Below, one piece after another: positions 1 to 5,665 of a DNA stretch of 5,665 nt (positions are counted from its first letter, which is position 1; every line of letters begins with the position of its first letter). Source of the stretch: Bacteroidales bacterium (lineage in GTDB: Bacteria > Bacteroidota > Bacteroidia > Bacteroidales > UBA932); assembly GCA_024683255.1 (NCBI GenBank), contig JAIKYL010000152.1, positions 1 through 5,665 of the forward strand. Direction: 5' to 3'. Both the position numbers and the translations under genes were made by a program. The notes under the pieces were generated by a model. The model was given only the letters and a program-made list of their open reading frames with translations. It had not been told where the DNA came from and did no database searches.

Positions 1-223
1 GCAGGGCCGCCAGCTTTCTTGTTCCTTCTCCCACAGTCTTATACAACAACGTCAGGCTGCCCTCATCGGCATCGCATACCGAAAACGGCCGCCGCAGATA
101 GTATCCGGGAATGTCAATGTGCACAAACTCACCGCCAACATTCCCATTACCCGCCAACACCAATTTATAGGTATCAGCAGCTACTAGCCTGTTCTCTAAA
201 ATTGTATAATTCTGTTTATACAT
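1..223 (-). CDS. pyrK: Dihydroorotate dehydrogenase (class 1B) electron-transfer subunit, N-terminal part (cut by window edge)
   Basis: PyrK carries FAD and a [2Fe-2S] cluster and passes electrons from the PyrD flavin to NAD+ when dihydroorotate is oxidised to orotate, in a cytosolic PyrD2-PyrK2 complex. About 74 residues are visible, starting MYKQNYTILENRLVAAD. They form the beginning of a ferredoxin-reductase-like FAD-binding barrel: a first strand (TYKLVLAG), then the family signature LRRPFSVCD (residues about 44-52) with the Arg-Pro-x-Ser FAD motif, then LTLLYKTVGEGTRKL, in which VGEGT is also typical. The NAD-binding domain and the cluster cysteines lie beyond position 1. The start is uncertain: ATG at 223 gives the usual short N-terminus but has no Shine-Dalgarno, while an in-frame ATG at 244 would add MAECKSI but has GGAGG only 2 nt away. 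It lies downstream of carB in the same operon, separated by an inverted-repeat element. Identity is based on motifs and context. Confidence 0.9.
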   Translation of the reverse strand, partial: MYKQNYTILENRLVAADTYKLVLAGNGNVGGEFVHIDIPGYYLRRPFSVCDADEGSLTLLYKTVGEGTRKLAAL

Positions 224-243
224 AATACTTTTACATTCAGCCA

Positions 244-354
244 TTACCTCCGAAAACCCATAGCCGCCCGTGGCTTTGTGAACGGGAGGGGCCCATCAAA
301 GATGGGAGGGATGAGCGAAGCGAAGGTTTTGGAGGTAATGGCTGAATGTTTCAT
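244..354 (-). CDS. Possible 36-codon ORF spanning the inverted-repeat element, coupled to carB and pyrK
   Basis: An ATG at 354-352 follows the carB TAA (357-355) without a gap. The frame stays open for 36 codons and ends at TAA 246-244, overlapping the upstream candidate ATG of pyrK (244-242) as TAATG. The peptide begins MKHSAITSKTFASLIPP and ends PRAAMGFRR. It is basic and proline-rich, with no membrane segment, signal peptide or domain that I recognise. Its whole length is made of the repeat element, so conservation as a protein is doubtful and its openness may be chance. If it is translated, its job could be to carry ribosomes from carB through the hairpin to pyrK rather than to make a working peptide. 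No Shine-Dalgarno is apparent, so initiation would rely on ribosomes finishing carB. Confidence 0.25.
   Translation of the reverse strand: MKHSAITSKTFASLIPPIFDGPLPFTKPRAAMGFRR
247..251 (-). promoter_or_regulatory. Shine-Dalgarno-like GGAGG before pyrK, inside the inverted-repeat arm
   Basis: GGAGG reads on the minus strand at 251-247. It is 2 nt from the ATG at 244 (too close for an ordinary ribosome site) and 23 nt from the ATG at 223 (too far). It is fully paired with CCTCC of the opposite arm (331-335 in plus orientation) in the predicted RNA stem. It may therefore be a real but masked site, or just part of the repeat. Confidence 0.35.
292..306. other. Small hairpin inside the inverted-repeat element
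   Basis: CCCATC (292-297) and GATGGG (301-306) pair perfectly over 6 bp around an AAA loop. The hairpin is framed by two GGGAGGG copies (284-290 and 304-310), the second overlapping its 3' arm. A neighbouring 5-bp pair, CCCGT (267-271) with ACGGG (282-286), gives a second hairpin with a 10-nt loop. They sit in the loop of the long inverted repeat, so the whole RNA could form a branched structure. No U-tract follows on the minus strand, so it does not look like an intrinsic terminator for the operon. Confidence 0.6.
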
Positions 355-3300
355 TTATTTATATTCTTCGTCAATTGTCGAAATACCCAGTGTGATTTCT
401 TCCAGGACGTCCAGCAGTACCTTTACGGTTTCCAGGGCCGTGAAGATGGTTACGTTGTTTTCCACGGCGGTGCGACGGATTTCGTAGCCGTCCAGGTGGC
501 TGCTCTTCTGGTTCAGGTCGATGGTATTGATCACATACTTCACATGGCCTTTTCGGAGCGCCTGGTAAATCTCGTCACTGCCTTCGTTCAGTTTCTTGAG
601 CGTCTTGGTACGTATACCGTGCTCCTTTAGGAAGGCGGCCGTGCCCTTGGTGGCCTCTATGTTGAAACCCAGGTTGTAGAAGCGGCGGATCAGCGGCAGC
701 GCCTCCTCCTTGTCCTTGTCGGCAATGGTGGCGAATACGGTGCCGTAGGCCTTGATGTCCATGCCGGAGGCCTGCAGGCTCTTGTACAGCGCCCTGTTCA
801 GCGATTTGTCGTAGCCGATGGCCTCGCCCGTGGACTTCATTTCCGGGGAAAGGTAGATGTCTATGCCCTTGATCTTGCCGAAGGAGAAGGCCGGCGTCTT
901 CACGAAGTGCTTCTTCCGTTCCGGGAAATAGACCTCCGTGATACCCTGGTCCTTCAGGGATTCTCCCAGCATCACGCGCGTGGCAATCTTGGCCATGGGG
1001 ATGCCCGTGCTCTTGGAGATGAACGGTACGGTGCGGGAACTTCTGGGGTTCACTTCAATCACGTATACGTTCTCATCGGCATCCACTATGAACTGGATGT
1101 TGAACAGACCCACGATGCCGATTTCCTTGCCCAGCTTCACCGTGTCGTCTATGATTTCCTGCTTCACCTTGGGACTCAGGCTGAAGGAAGGATACACGCT
1201 GATGCTGTCGCCGGAATGGATGCCGGTGCGCTCCACGTGCTCCATGATGGCGGGGATGAAGACGTCCTTGCCGTCGCAGATGGCGTCCACTTCCGTTTCC
1301 TTGCCCATGATGTATTTGTCCACCAGCACCGGGGAATTCTCGTTGATTTCCACGGCGTTCTGCAGGTAGTGGCGCAGGGTGGCCTCGTTGCCTACTATCA
1401 TCATGGCGCGGCCGCCCAGCACGAAGCTGGGACGCACCAGTACGGGATAGCCGATGTCCTCGGCCGCCTTCACGCCCTCTTCCACGGTGGTCACCGCGTG
1501 GGCCTTTGGCTGGCGGATGCCGGTGCGGCGCATGATGGCTTCGAAGAGCTTGCGGTCCTCGGCATTGTCGATGGCCTCCAGGCCCGTGCCGATGAGCGGA
1601 ACATTGAATTCCTCCAGCGGACCGGCCAGGTTGATGGCCGTCTGGCCGCCCAGGGTAACTATGATGCCGTCCGGCTTCTCCAGGTGGATCACGTTCATCA
1701 CGTCTTCCGTGGTGAGCGGCTCAAAATAGAGCTTGTCGGAGATGGTATAGTCCGTGGAAACGGTTTCCGGGTTGTTGTTGATGATAATGGCCTCGTAACC
1801 GGCCTCCCGGATGGCCCAGATGGCATGTACGGTGGAATAGTCGAATTCCACGCCCTGGCCGATGCGGATGGGGCCGGAGCCCAGCACCAGGATCTTCTTC
1901 CGGGCCGAGGGGATGGACTCGTTCTCCTGCTCGTAGGTGGAGTAGAAGTAGGGAACATAGGTCTCATGCTCCGCGCAGCAGGAGTCTATCATCTTGTACA
2001 CCGGGACGATGTTCTCCTTGAAGCGGAGGCGGATTACATCGGCCTCCTTCCAGCCCCAGAGCTCTCCGATGAACTTGTCGCCGAAGCCCATGCGCTTGGC
2101 TTCCCGGAGGATTTCCACGTCTCCGGGCGCCGCCTTCACCCTCCGCTCCATGCGCACGATGTTATAGATCTTCTCCAGGAAGAGCATATCTATCTTGGTG
2201 CGGTCGTAGATGCGGGAAAGGTCGATTCTCAGGCGCAGCAGCTGGGCTATGGCGTGGATGCGGTCATCCGTGGGCTTGCAGATGTATTCCAGGAGCTGCT
2301 CCTCGGTCCAGTCGTCAAATTTCTTCTTGTGGATGTGGCAGCAGCCGCTCTCCAGCGAACGCATGGCCTTGAGGATGCTCTCCTCAAGCGTGCGGCCGAT
2401 GGACATTACCTCGCCGGTGGCCTTCATCTGGGTGCCCAGTTCGTTGGAGGCCTCGCTGAACTTGTCGAAGGGGAAGCGGGCCACCTTGGCCACCACGTAG
2501 TCGATGGCGGGTTCCGTACAGGCGGGTGCGCCGGCCACCGTAATCTCGTCCAGGGTGAGTCCCACGGCGATCTTGGCCGTAACGCGGGCGATGGGGAAGC
2601 CGCTGGCCTTGGATGCCAGGGCCGATGAGCGCGACACGCGCGGATTCACCTCGATGATATAGTACTTGAATGACAGCGGATCCAGTGCAAACTGAATGTT
2701 GCAGCCGCCGGCTATGTTCAGGGCCCGGATCAGGCGCAGGGCGCTGTCCCGGAGCATCTGATACTCCTTGTCCGTGAGGGTAAGGGCCGGGGCTACCACC
2801 ATGGAATCGCCGGTGTGGATGCCCACAGGGTCTATATTCTCCATGGAGCAGATGGCGATGGCGGTGTCGTTGGCATCCCGCATCACCTCAAACTCAATTT
2901 CCTTGTAGCCCTTGATGCTCTTTTCCACCAGCACCTCGTGAACAGGGGAGAGGTACAGGGCGTTCCGCATCATATCCTCCATCTCCTCCGGGTTGTAGGC
3001 GAAGCCGCCGCCCGTTCCGCCCAGTGTGAAGGCCGGACGCAGGATTACCGGATAGCCGATCTTTTCGGCCGCGGCCAGGCCTTCCTCTATGCTGTAGCAG
3101 ATTACGGAAGGAATCACCGGCTCGCCGATGCTGAGGCACAGTTCCTTGAAGAGTTCCCGGTCTTCGGCCTTCTCGATGTTCTGGAAGGAGGTGCCCAGGA
3201 TTTCCACGCCGCATTCATCCAGCACGCCCTTTTTGGCCAGCTGCACGGCCAGGTTCAGACCCGTCTGGCCACCCAGGCCCGGCACCAGGGCGTCCGGGCG

Positions 3301-3543
3301 CTCGTAGCGGATGATTTTGGCCACATACTCCAGCGTGAGGGGCTCCATATACACCTTGTCGGCCATATTGGGGTCCGTCATGATGGTGGCGGGGTTGGAG
3401 TTCACCAGAATCACCTGATAGCCTTCTTCCTTGAGCGCCAGGCAGGCCTGCGTTCCTGCATAGTCGAACTCCGCGGCCTGGCCGATGACGATGGGGCCGG
3501 AGCCGATCACCATCACTTTCTTGATATCCTTTCTTCTAGGCAT
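355..3543 (-). CDS. carB: Carbamoyl-phosphate synthase large subunit
   Basis: This cytosolic enzyme makes carbamoyl phosphate from bicarbonate, ammonia and two ATP. It has 1062 residues, the full family length (E. coli about 1073). The internal duplication is clear: GSGPIVIGQ (14-22) recurs as GSGPIRIGQ (555-563), marking the carboxyphosphate half (about 1-400) and the carbamate-phosphorylating half (about 546-930), joined by the oligomerisation region. Active-site residues are present in both ATP-grasp sites: Arg129, Arg169, Glu215, Gln284, Glu298, Asn300 and Arg302 in the first; Arg704, Gln817, Glu830, Asn832 and Arg834 in the second. The C-terminal MGS-like domain (about 931-1062) keeps nucleotide-site residues Thr965, Thr968, Lys984 and Asn1006, so UMP feedback is plausible. 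The E. coli ornithine ligand Glu892 appears to be Thr883. The start overlaps the carA end by 8 nt and has GGAGG 9 nt upstream. The gene looks intact. Confidence 0.98.
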   Translation of the reverse strand: MPRRKDIKKVMVIGSGPIVIGQAAEFDYAGTQACLALKEEGYQVILVNSNPATIMTDPNMADKVYMEPLTLEYVAKIIRYERPDALVPGLGGQTGLNLAVQLAKKGVLDECGVEILGTSFQNIEKAEDRELFKELCLSIGEPVIPSVICYSIEEGLAAAEKIGYPVILRPAFTLGGTGGGFAYNPEEMEDMMRNALYLSPVHEVLVEKSIKGYKEIEFEVMRDANDTAIAICSMENIDPVGIHTGDSMVVAPALTLTDKEYQMLRDSALRLIRALNIAGGCNIQFALDPLSFKYYIIEVNPRVSRSSALASKASGFPIARVTAKIAVGLTLDEITVAGAPACTEPAIDYVVAKVARFPFDKFSEASNELGTQMKATGEVMSIGRTLEESILKAMRSLESGCCHIHKKKFDDWTEEQLLEYICKPTDDRIHAIAQLLRLRIDLSRIYDRTKIDMLFLEKIYNIVRMERRVKAAPGDVEILREAKRMGFGDKFIGELWGWKEADVIRLRFKENIVPVYKMIDSCCAEHETYVPYFYSTYEQENESIPSARKKILVLGSGPIRIGQGVEFDYSTVHAIWAIREAGYEAIIINNNPETVSTDYTISDKLYFEPLTTEDVMNVIHLEKPDGIIVTLGGQTAINLAGPLEEFNVPLIGTGLEAIDNAEDRKLFEAIMRRTGIRQPKAHAVTTVEEGVKAAEDIGYPVLVRPSFVLGGRAMMIVGNEATLRHYLQNAVEINENSPVLVDKYIMGKETEVDAICDGKDVFIPAIMEHVERTGIHSGDSISVYPSFSLSPKVKQEIIDDTVKLGKEIGIVGLFNIQFIVDADENVYVIEVNPRSSRTVPFISKSTGIPMAKIATRVMLGESLKDQGITEVYFPERKKHFVKTPAFSFGKIKGIDIYLSPEMKSTGEAIGYDKSLNRALYKSLQASGMDIKAYGTVFATIADKDKEEALPLIRRFYNLGFNIEATKGTAAFLKEHGIRTKTLKKLNEGSDEIYQALRKGHVKYVINTIDLNQKSSHLDGYEIRRTAVENNVTIFTALETVKVLLDVLEEITLGISTIDEEYK

Positions 3544-4618
3544 TTTGCTGGTCCTCCATCATCTTAATGAACTTGTCAAAGAGGTTTATGTTGTCCTGCG
3601 GACCGGGCGCGCTTTCCAGATGGAACTGCACGCCAAAGACCTTGTCGGCCTTGTTTTCGAAGCCCGCCACATAGCCTTCCGGCACCAGTACATGGGTGGG
3701 GGTGAGGGAAGTGCCTTCCACCGAACCGAAGCGGTAGGTCTGGTTAAGGACAGCTATGTTGATGCGTCCCGTGGCGCAGTCCCGCACCGGATGATCCCCG
3801 TGCATGCCGCAGCCCATGGGAACCAGCGAGGCGCCGTATTCCAGGCCCATCACCTCCATGCCCAGGCCGATGCCCAGGATGGGAAGCTTGCCCTTCAGGG
3901 CGCTGAACAGGGCCCTTACCTCGGGCGCATCCGTTCCGGCAACCGGACCGTTGGAGAAAAGGACTCCGTCCGGATTGAAGGCCAGGATGGCTTCCGGAGT
4001 GGAATTGAACGGGACGATGGTCACGTTGCAACCCCGGTCCTTGAGGCAGCGCAGGATGCTGTTCTTGATGCCGCAGTCCACGGCCACCACGTGGAAGCGG
4101 TGGTGGGGCGTGCGGGTGACCCAACGCTTGCGGCAGCTTACGCGTTTGAGCTGTTCGGTGGGACGGGGAGTAGCAGCAATGAGGGCCAGGGCCTCTTCCC
4201 GGGGCATATCGGCGTCCACTATGGCGGCCATCGGCCTGCCTGCTTCCCGGATTATCTTGGTGAGCATCCGGGTGTCCACGCCGCTCACACAGGGGATGCC
4301 GTGTTCTTCCAGTTCCTCTTCCAGGGTCTCCGTGAAGCGGAAGTTACTGGGCGTGTCGCAGCATTCGCGCACCACCAGTCCGCCCAGGCAGGAGCTTCGG
4401 GACTCGAAATCCTCGTCCGTGATGCCGTAGTTCCCAATGAGGGGATAGGTCATCACCACAATCTGGTCGGCATAGGAAGGGTCTGAGATAATCTCCTGGT
4501 AACCCACCACCGAGGTGTTGAAAACAATCTCCGAAACCCGGTTGCAGGATGCGCCGAAGCCCACTCCGTAGAATTCCTGGCCGGTCTCCAGAACAAGTTT
4601 TTTAGAAGGCCTGATCAT
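3536..4618 (-). CDS. carA: Carbamoyl-phosphate synthase small subunit with a degenerate glutaminase site
   Basis: CarA normally hydrolyses glutamine and channels ammonia to CarB. The 360 residues are full length. The N-terminal CarA domain (about 5-140) is typical: IVFNTSVVGYQEI (31-43), DPSYA (46-50) and GVDTR (113-117). The class I amidotransferase domain (about 175-355) is recognisable from AVDCGIKN to VQFHLESAPGP (330-340) but damaged. The family motif GICLGHQ is here GIGLGME (249-255), so the nucleophilic cysteine (E. coli Cys269) is Gly251, and the His and Gln two and three residues further on are Met254 and Glu255. The NGPGDP loop is NGPVAGTDAP (223-232), and the QNHG loop is LNQT (291-294). 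The catalytic-dyad His333 and Glu335 remain. The frame is intact and the protein probably still pairs with CarB, which I infer now uses free ammonia. The start ATG overlaps the pyrC TGA as ATGA; there is no Shine-Dalgarno, only an A-rich leader. Confidence 0.95.
   Translation of the reverse strand: MIRPSKKLVLETGQEFYGVGFGASCNRVSEIVFNTSVVGYQEIISDPSYADQIVVMTYPLIGNYGITDEDFESRSSCLGGLVVRECCDTPSNFRFTETLEEELEEHGIPCVSGVDTRMLTKIIREAGRPMAAIVDADMPREEALALIAATPRPTEQLKRVSCRKRWVTRTPHHRFHVVAVDCGIKNSILRCLKDRGCNVTIVPFNSTPEAILAFNPDGVLFSNGPVAGTDAPEVRALFSALKGKLPILGIGLGMEVMGLEYGASLVPMGCGMHGDHPVRDCATGRINIAVLNQTYRFGSVEGTSLTPTHVLVPEGYVAGFENKADKVFGVQFHLESAPGPQDNINLFDKFIKMMEDQQNA
3553..3557 (-). promoter_or_regulatory. 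Ribosome binding site of carB, inside the 3' end of carA
   Basis: GGAGG at 3557-3553 on the minus strand lies 9 nt before the carB ATG (3543-3541) and within the carA codons for Met-Glu-Asp. It supports this start and coupling of carB translation to carA. Confidence 0.6.
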
Positions 4619-5665
4619 ATTAGTTTATATACTGTTTTTCCGTTTTTCCTGGTTTCCAGCACTTTGCCGTATACCTGCCATCCGTCAAAGGGGGTGGAAT
4701 GCCCCATGGAGGCAAAGCTGGTACTGTCTATGGTGAAGGGAGCGTCAAGGTCAATGAGGACGCGGTCTTCGGGGGCCGACGGAAGGCCGAAAATGCGCCT
4801 GGGGGCCTCCGAAAGGGCTTCCACAAGCCTTTCCAGCGGCACCCGGCCGGTCTTGACCAGTTTGGTGTACAGCACCGGGAAGGCCGTCTCAAGCCCTACG
4901 ATGCCATTGGCGCTGAGGGCGAATCCCCGGCCCTTTTCTTCGGCCGAATGGGGGGCGTGGTCCGTGGCGATGGCGTCTATGGTGCCGTCCAGGAGACCCT
5001 CGATGAGGGCTTCGCGGTCATCGGCCGTGCGGATGGGGGGATTCATTTTGAACCGGCCGTGATCCTGCACGTCGTCCACGGAGAGGCAGAGGTAGTGGGG
5101 GGCGGTTTCGCAGGTCACGCGGACTCCGGCGGCTTTGGCCTCGCGGATCAGACGCACGCTTTCGCTGCAGGAGATATGGCAAACGTGGTATCGGCAGCCG
5201 CTTTCCCGGCAGAGTTCCAGGTCCCTCTGGATGGGACCCCATTCGCTGCGGGGATCGCTTCCCGGGAGGGAATTGTCTTCGCAGTGGGCGGCCAGGATTA
5301 CTTTCTCCCGGGCGGCGGCTTCCATGGCTGCGCGCATCATCTCCCTGTCCTGTACGCCGCTGCCGTCGTCCGAGAAAGCGACGCAGTTCCCTTTCAGGGC
5401 CTGGAAATCCACCAGTTCGCGTCCTTCCCGCCCTTTGGTGATGGAACAGTAGGGAAGCACGGTGATGACGGCATCCCGGTCGATGGCGGCCTGTTCCAGG
5501 GCAAGATGTTCCAGGCTGTCGGGCACGGGATCCAGGTTGGGCATGGCGCATACCAGCGTATAACCGCCCCGGGCCGCAGCCAGGGAGCCTGTCCGGATGG
5601 TTTCCTTCCAGGTTTGGCCAGGCTCGCGGAAGTGGACGTGGATGTCACAGAAAGCGGGCAAGTCA
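4615..5665 (-). CDS. pyrC: Dihydroorotase, N-terminus cut by the window edge
   Basis: Dihydroorotase is a cytosolic zinc amidohydrolase that interconverts carbamoyl aspartate and dihydroorotate, the third step of UMP synthesis. The frame is open to the window edge (first full codon GAC at 5664), so the TTG at 5661 is an internal leucine, not a start. About 40-60 residues with the real start are probably missing. Counting that leucine as 1, the metal and substrate residues of the type I family are present: His8 and His10 (DIHVHFREP), Arg12, Asn42 (MPNLDP), the bridging Asp in FSDDG (96-100), His126 (HCED), His162 (CHIS) and catalytic Asp234 (TDHAPHS). The C-terminal GHSTPFDGWQVYGK (320-333) is also typical. 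After HCED the loop NSLPGSDPRSEW is shorter than I recall in clostridial relatives. It is the first visible gene of the operon; its TGA overlaps the carA ATG. Confidence 0.96.
   Translation of the reverse strand, partial: DLPAFCDIHVHFREPGQTWKETIRTGSLAAARGGYTLVCAMPNLDPVPDSLEHLALEQAAIDRDAVITVLPYCSITKGREGRELVDFQALKGNCVAFSDDGSGVQDREMMRAAMEAAAREKVILAAHCEDNSLPGSDPRSEWGPIQRDLELCRESGCRYHVCHISCSESVRLIREAKAAGVRVTCETAPHYLCLSVDDVQDHGRFKMNPPIRTADDREALIEGLLDGTIDAIATDHAPHSAEEKGRGFALSANGIVGLETAFPVLYTKLVKTGRVPLERLVEALSEAPRRIFGLPSAPEDRVLIDLDAPFTIDSTSFASMGHSTPFDGWQVYGKVLETRKNGKTVYKLI

Larger units (their letters stand above)
233..349. repeat. 117-bp inverted-repeat element in the carB-pyrK spacer (MITE-like or regulatory hairpin)
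   Basis: Arms at 233-251 and 331-349 are perfect 19-bp inverted copies (right arm GGAGGTAATGGCTGAATGT). After a one-base bulge at 252, a further 6 bp pair (253-258 AAAACC with 325-330 GGTTTT). The enclosed 66 nt (259-324) are GC-rich and contain two GGGAGGG copies and two small hairpins. It is the only intergenic DNA in an operon whose other visible junctions overlap. Removing 233-349 would leave about 14 nt between the carB stop and the pyrK ATG at 223, a normal operon spacing, which favours insertion of a small mobile or dispersed element. Any target duplication is at best AA, so it is not diagnostic. In the pyrK-sense RNA the element would fold into a long hairpin whose 3' arm contains GGAGG and ATG. 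No terminal motif of a known IS family was recognised. Confidence 0.85.

Noticed and set aside
204..210. TATAAT-like sequence on the plus strand
   Set aside because: It lies inside pyrK coding DNA, points against the operon, and has no matching -35 element or downstream gene.
325..372. Plus-strand intrinsic terminator: repeat arm followed by a T-rich run (TTTCATTTATTTATATTC)
   Set aside because: The T-rich run is the carB 3' end read in reverse and is interrupted; no plus-strand gene exists here to be terminated. On the operon strand the stem is followed by AAAAGTATT, with no U-tract.
278..630. Plus-strand frames at 278-487 and 346-630 over the spacer and the carB 3' end
   Set aside because: They overlap the carB allosteric-domain codons and the repeat element, and have no recognisable protein features.
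907..2628. 573-codon open frame on the plus strand opposite carB
   Set aside because: It is antisense to unmistakable carB coding sequence, and its His/Gly/Ala/Asp-rich, low-diversity composition is what a GC-rich gene gives in the opposite frame. No domain is recognisable.
3536..3543. carA/carB overlap as a frameshift or fusion
   Set aside because: Both proteins have full normal ends, and an 8-nt overlap with GGAGG upstream is ordinary operon coupling.
2815..4486. Long plus-strand frames at 2815-3567 and 3485-4486 opposite carB and carA
   Set aside because: Their composition is the same antisense shadow type, and the conserved CarA and CarB motifs on the minus strand account for the DNA.
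5659..5661. TTG as the start codon of pyrC
   Set aside because: The frame continues to the window edge, and the family always has an N-terminal segment before the HVH motif, so this is an internal leucine.

Overview
The window holds part of one pyrimidine-biosynthesis operon, read entirely on the minus strand (right to left): pyrC (dihydroorotase, 5' end cut by the window edge) > carA (carbamoyl-phosphate synthase small subunit) > carB (large subunit) > pyrK (electron-transfer subunit of class 1B dihydroorotate dehydrogenase, 3' end cut by position 1). The first three genes are fused by overlaps (4 nt for pyrC/carA, 8 nt for carA/carB), so they are almost certainly co-transcribed and translationally coupled. 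The promoter must lie beyond position 5665. A pyrD partner for pyrK is expected beyond position 1 but is not visible.

Organism: the coding DNA is GC-rich, and PyrC, CarA and CarB resemble, from memory, the versions found in anaerobic Clostridia-type gut bacteria. PyrK points to an NAD-linked class 1B DHODH, typical of Firmicutes and Bacteroidetes. carA has no clear Shine-Dalgarno and only an A-rich leader, which would also fit Bacteroidales. The phylum cannot be settled from this window.

What stands out: (1) CarA has a complete reading frame and its normal N-terminal half, but its glutaminase active site is eroded. The nucleophilic cysteine is glycine (residue 251), and several glutamine-binding positions are changed too, while CarB keeps both ATP-grasp sites. 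The predicted enzyme is a carbamoyl-phosphate synthase that uses free ammonia. (2) The carB-pyrK spacer (224-354) is the only non-overlapping junction and is filled by a 117-bp inverted-repeat element. It has 19-bp perfect arms plus a 6-bp inner arm, and its GGGAGGG-rich loop carries a further small hairpin. One arm contains the GGAGG and the upstream candidate start codon of pyrK, so in the mRNA that start would be buried in a stem. A 36-codon open frame begins directly after the carB stop, runs through the whole element and ends overlapping that pyrK ATG.

Together: CarA/CarB make carbamoyl phosphate, aspartate transcarbamylase (not in the window) makes carbamoyl aspartate, PyrC cyclises it to dihydroorotate, and PyrK with PyrD oxidises dihydroorotate to orotate.
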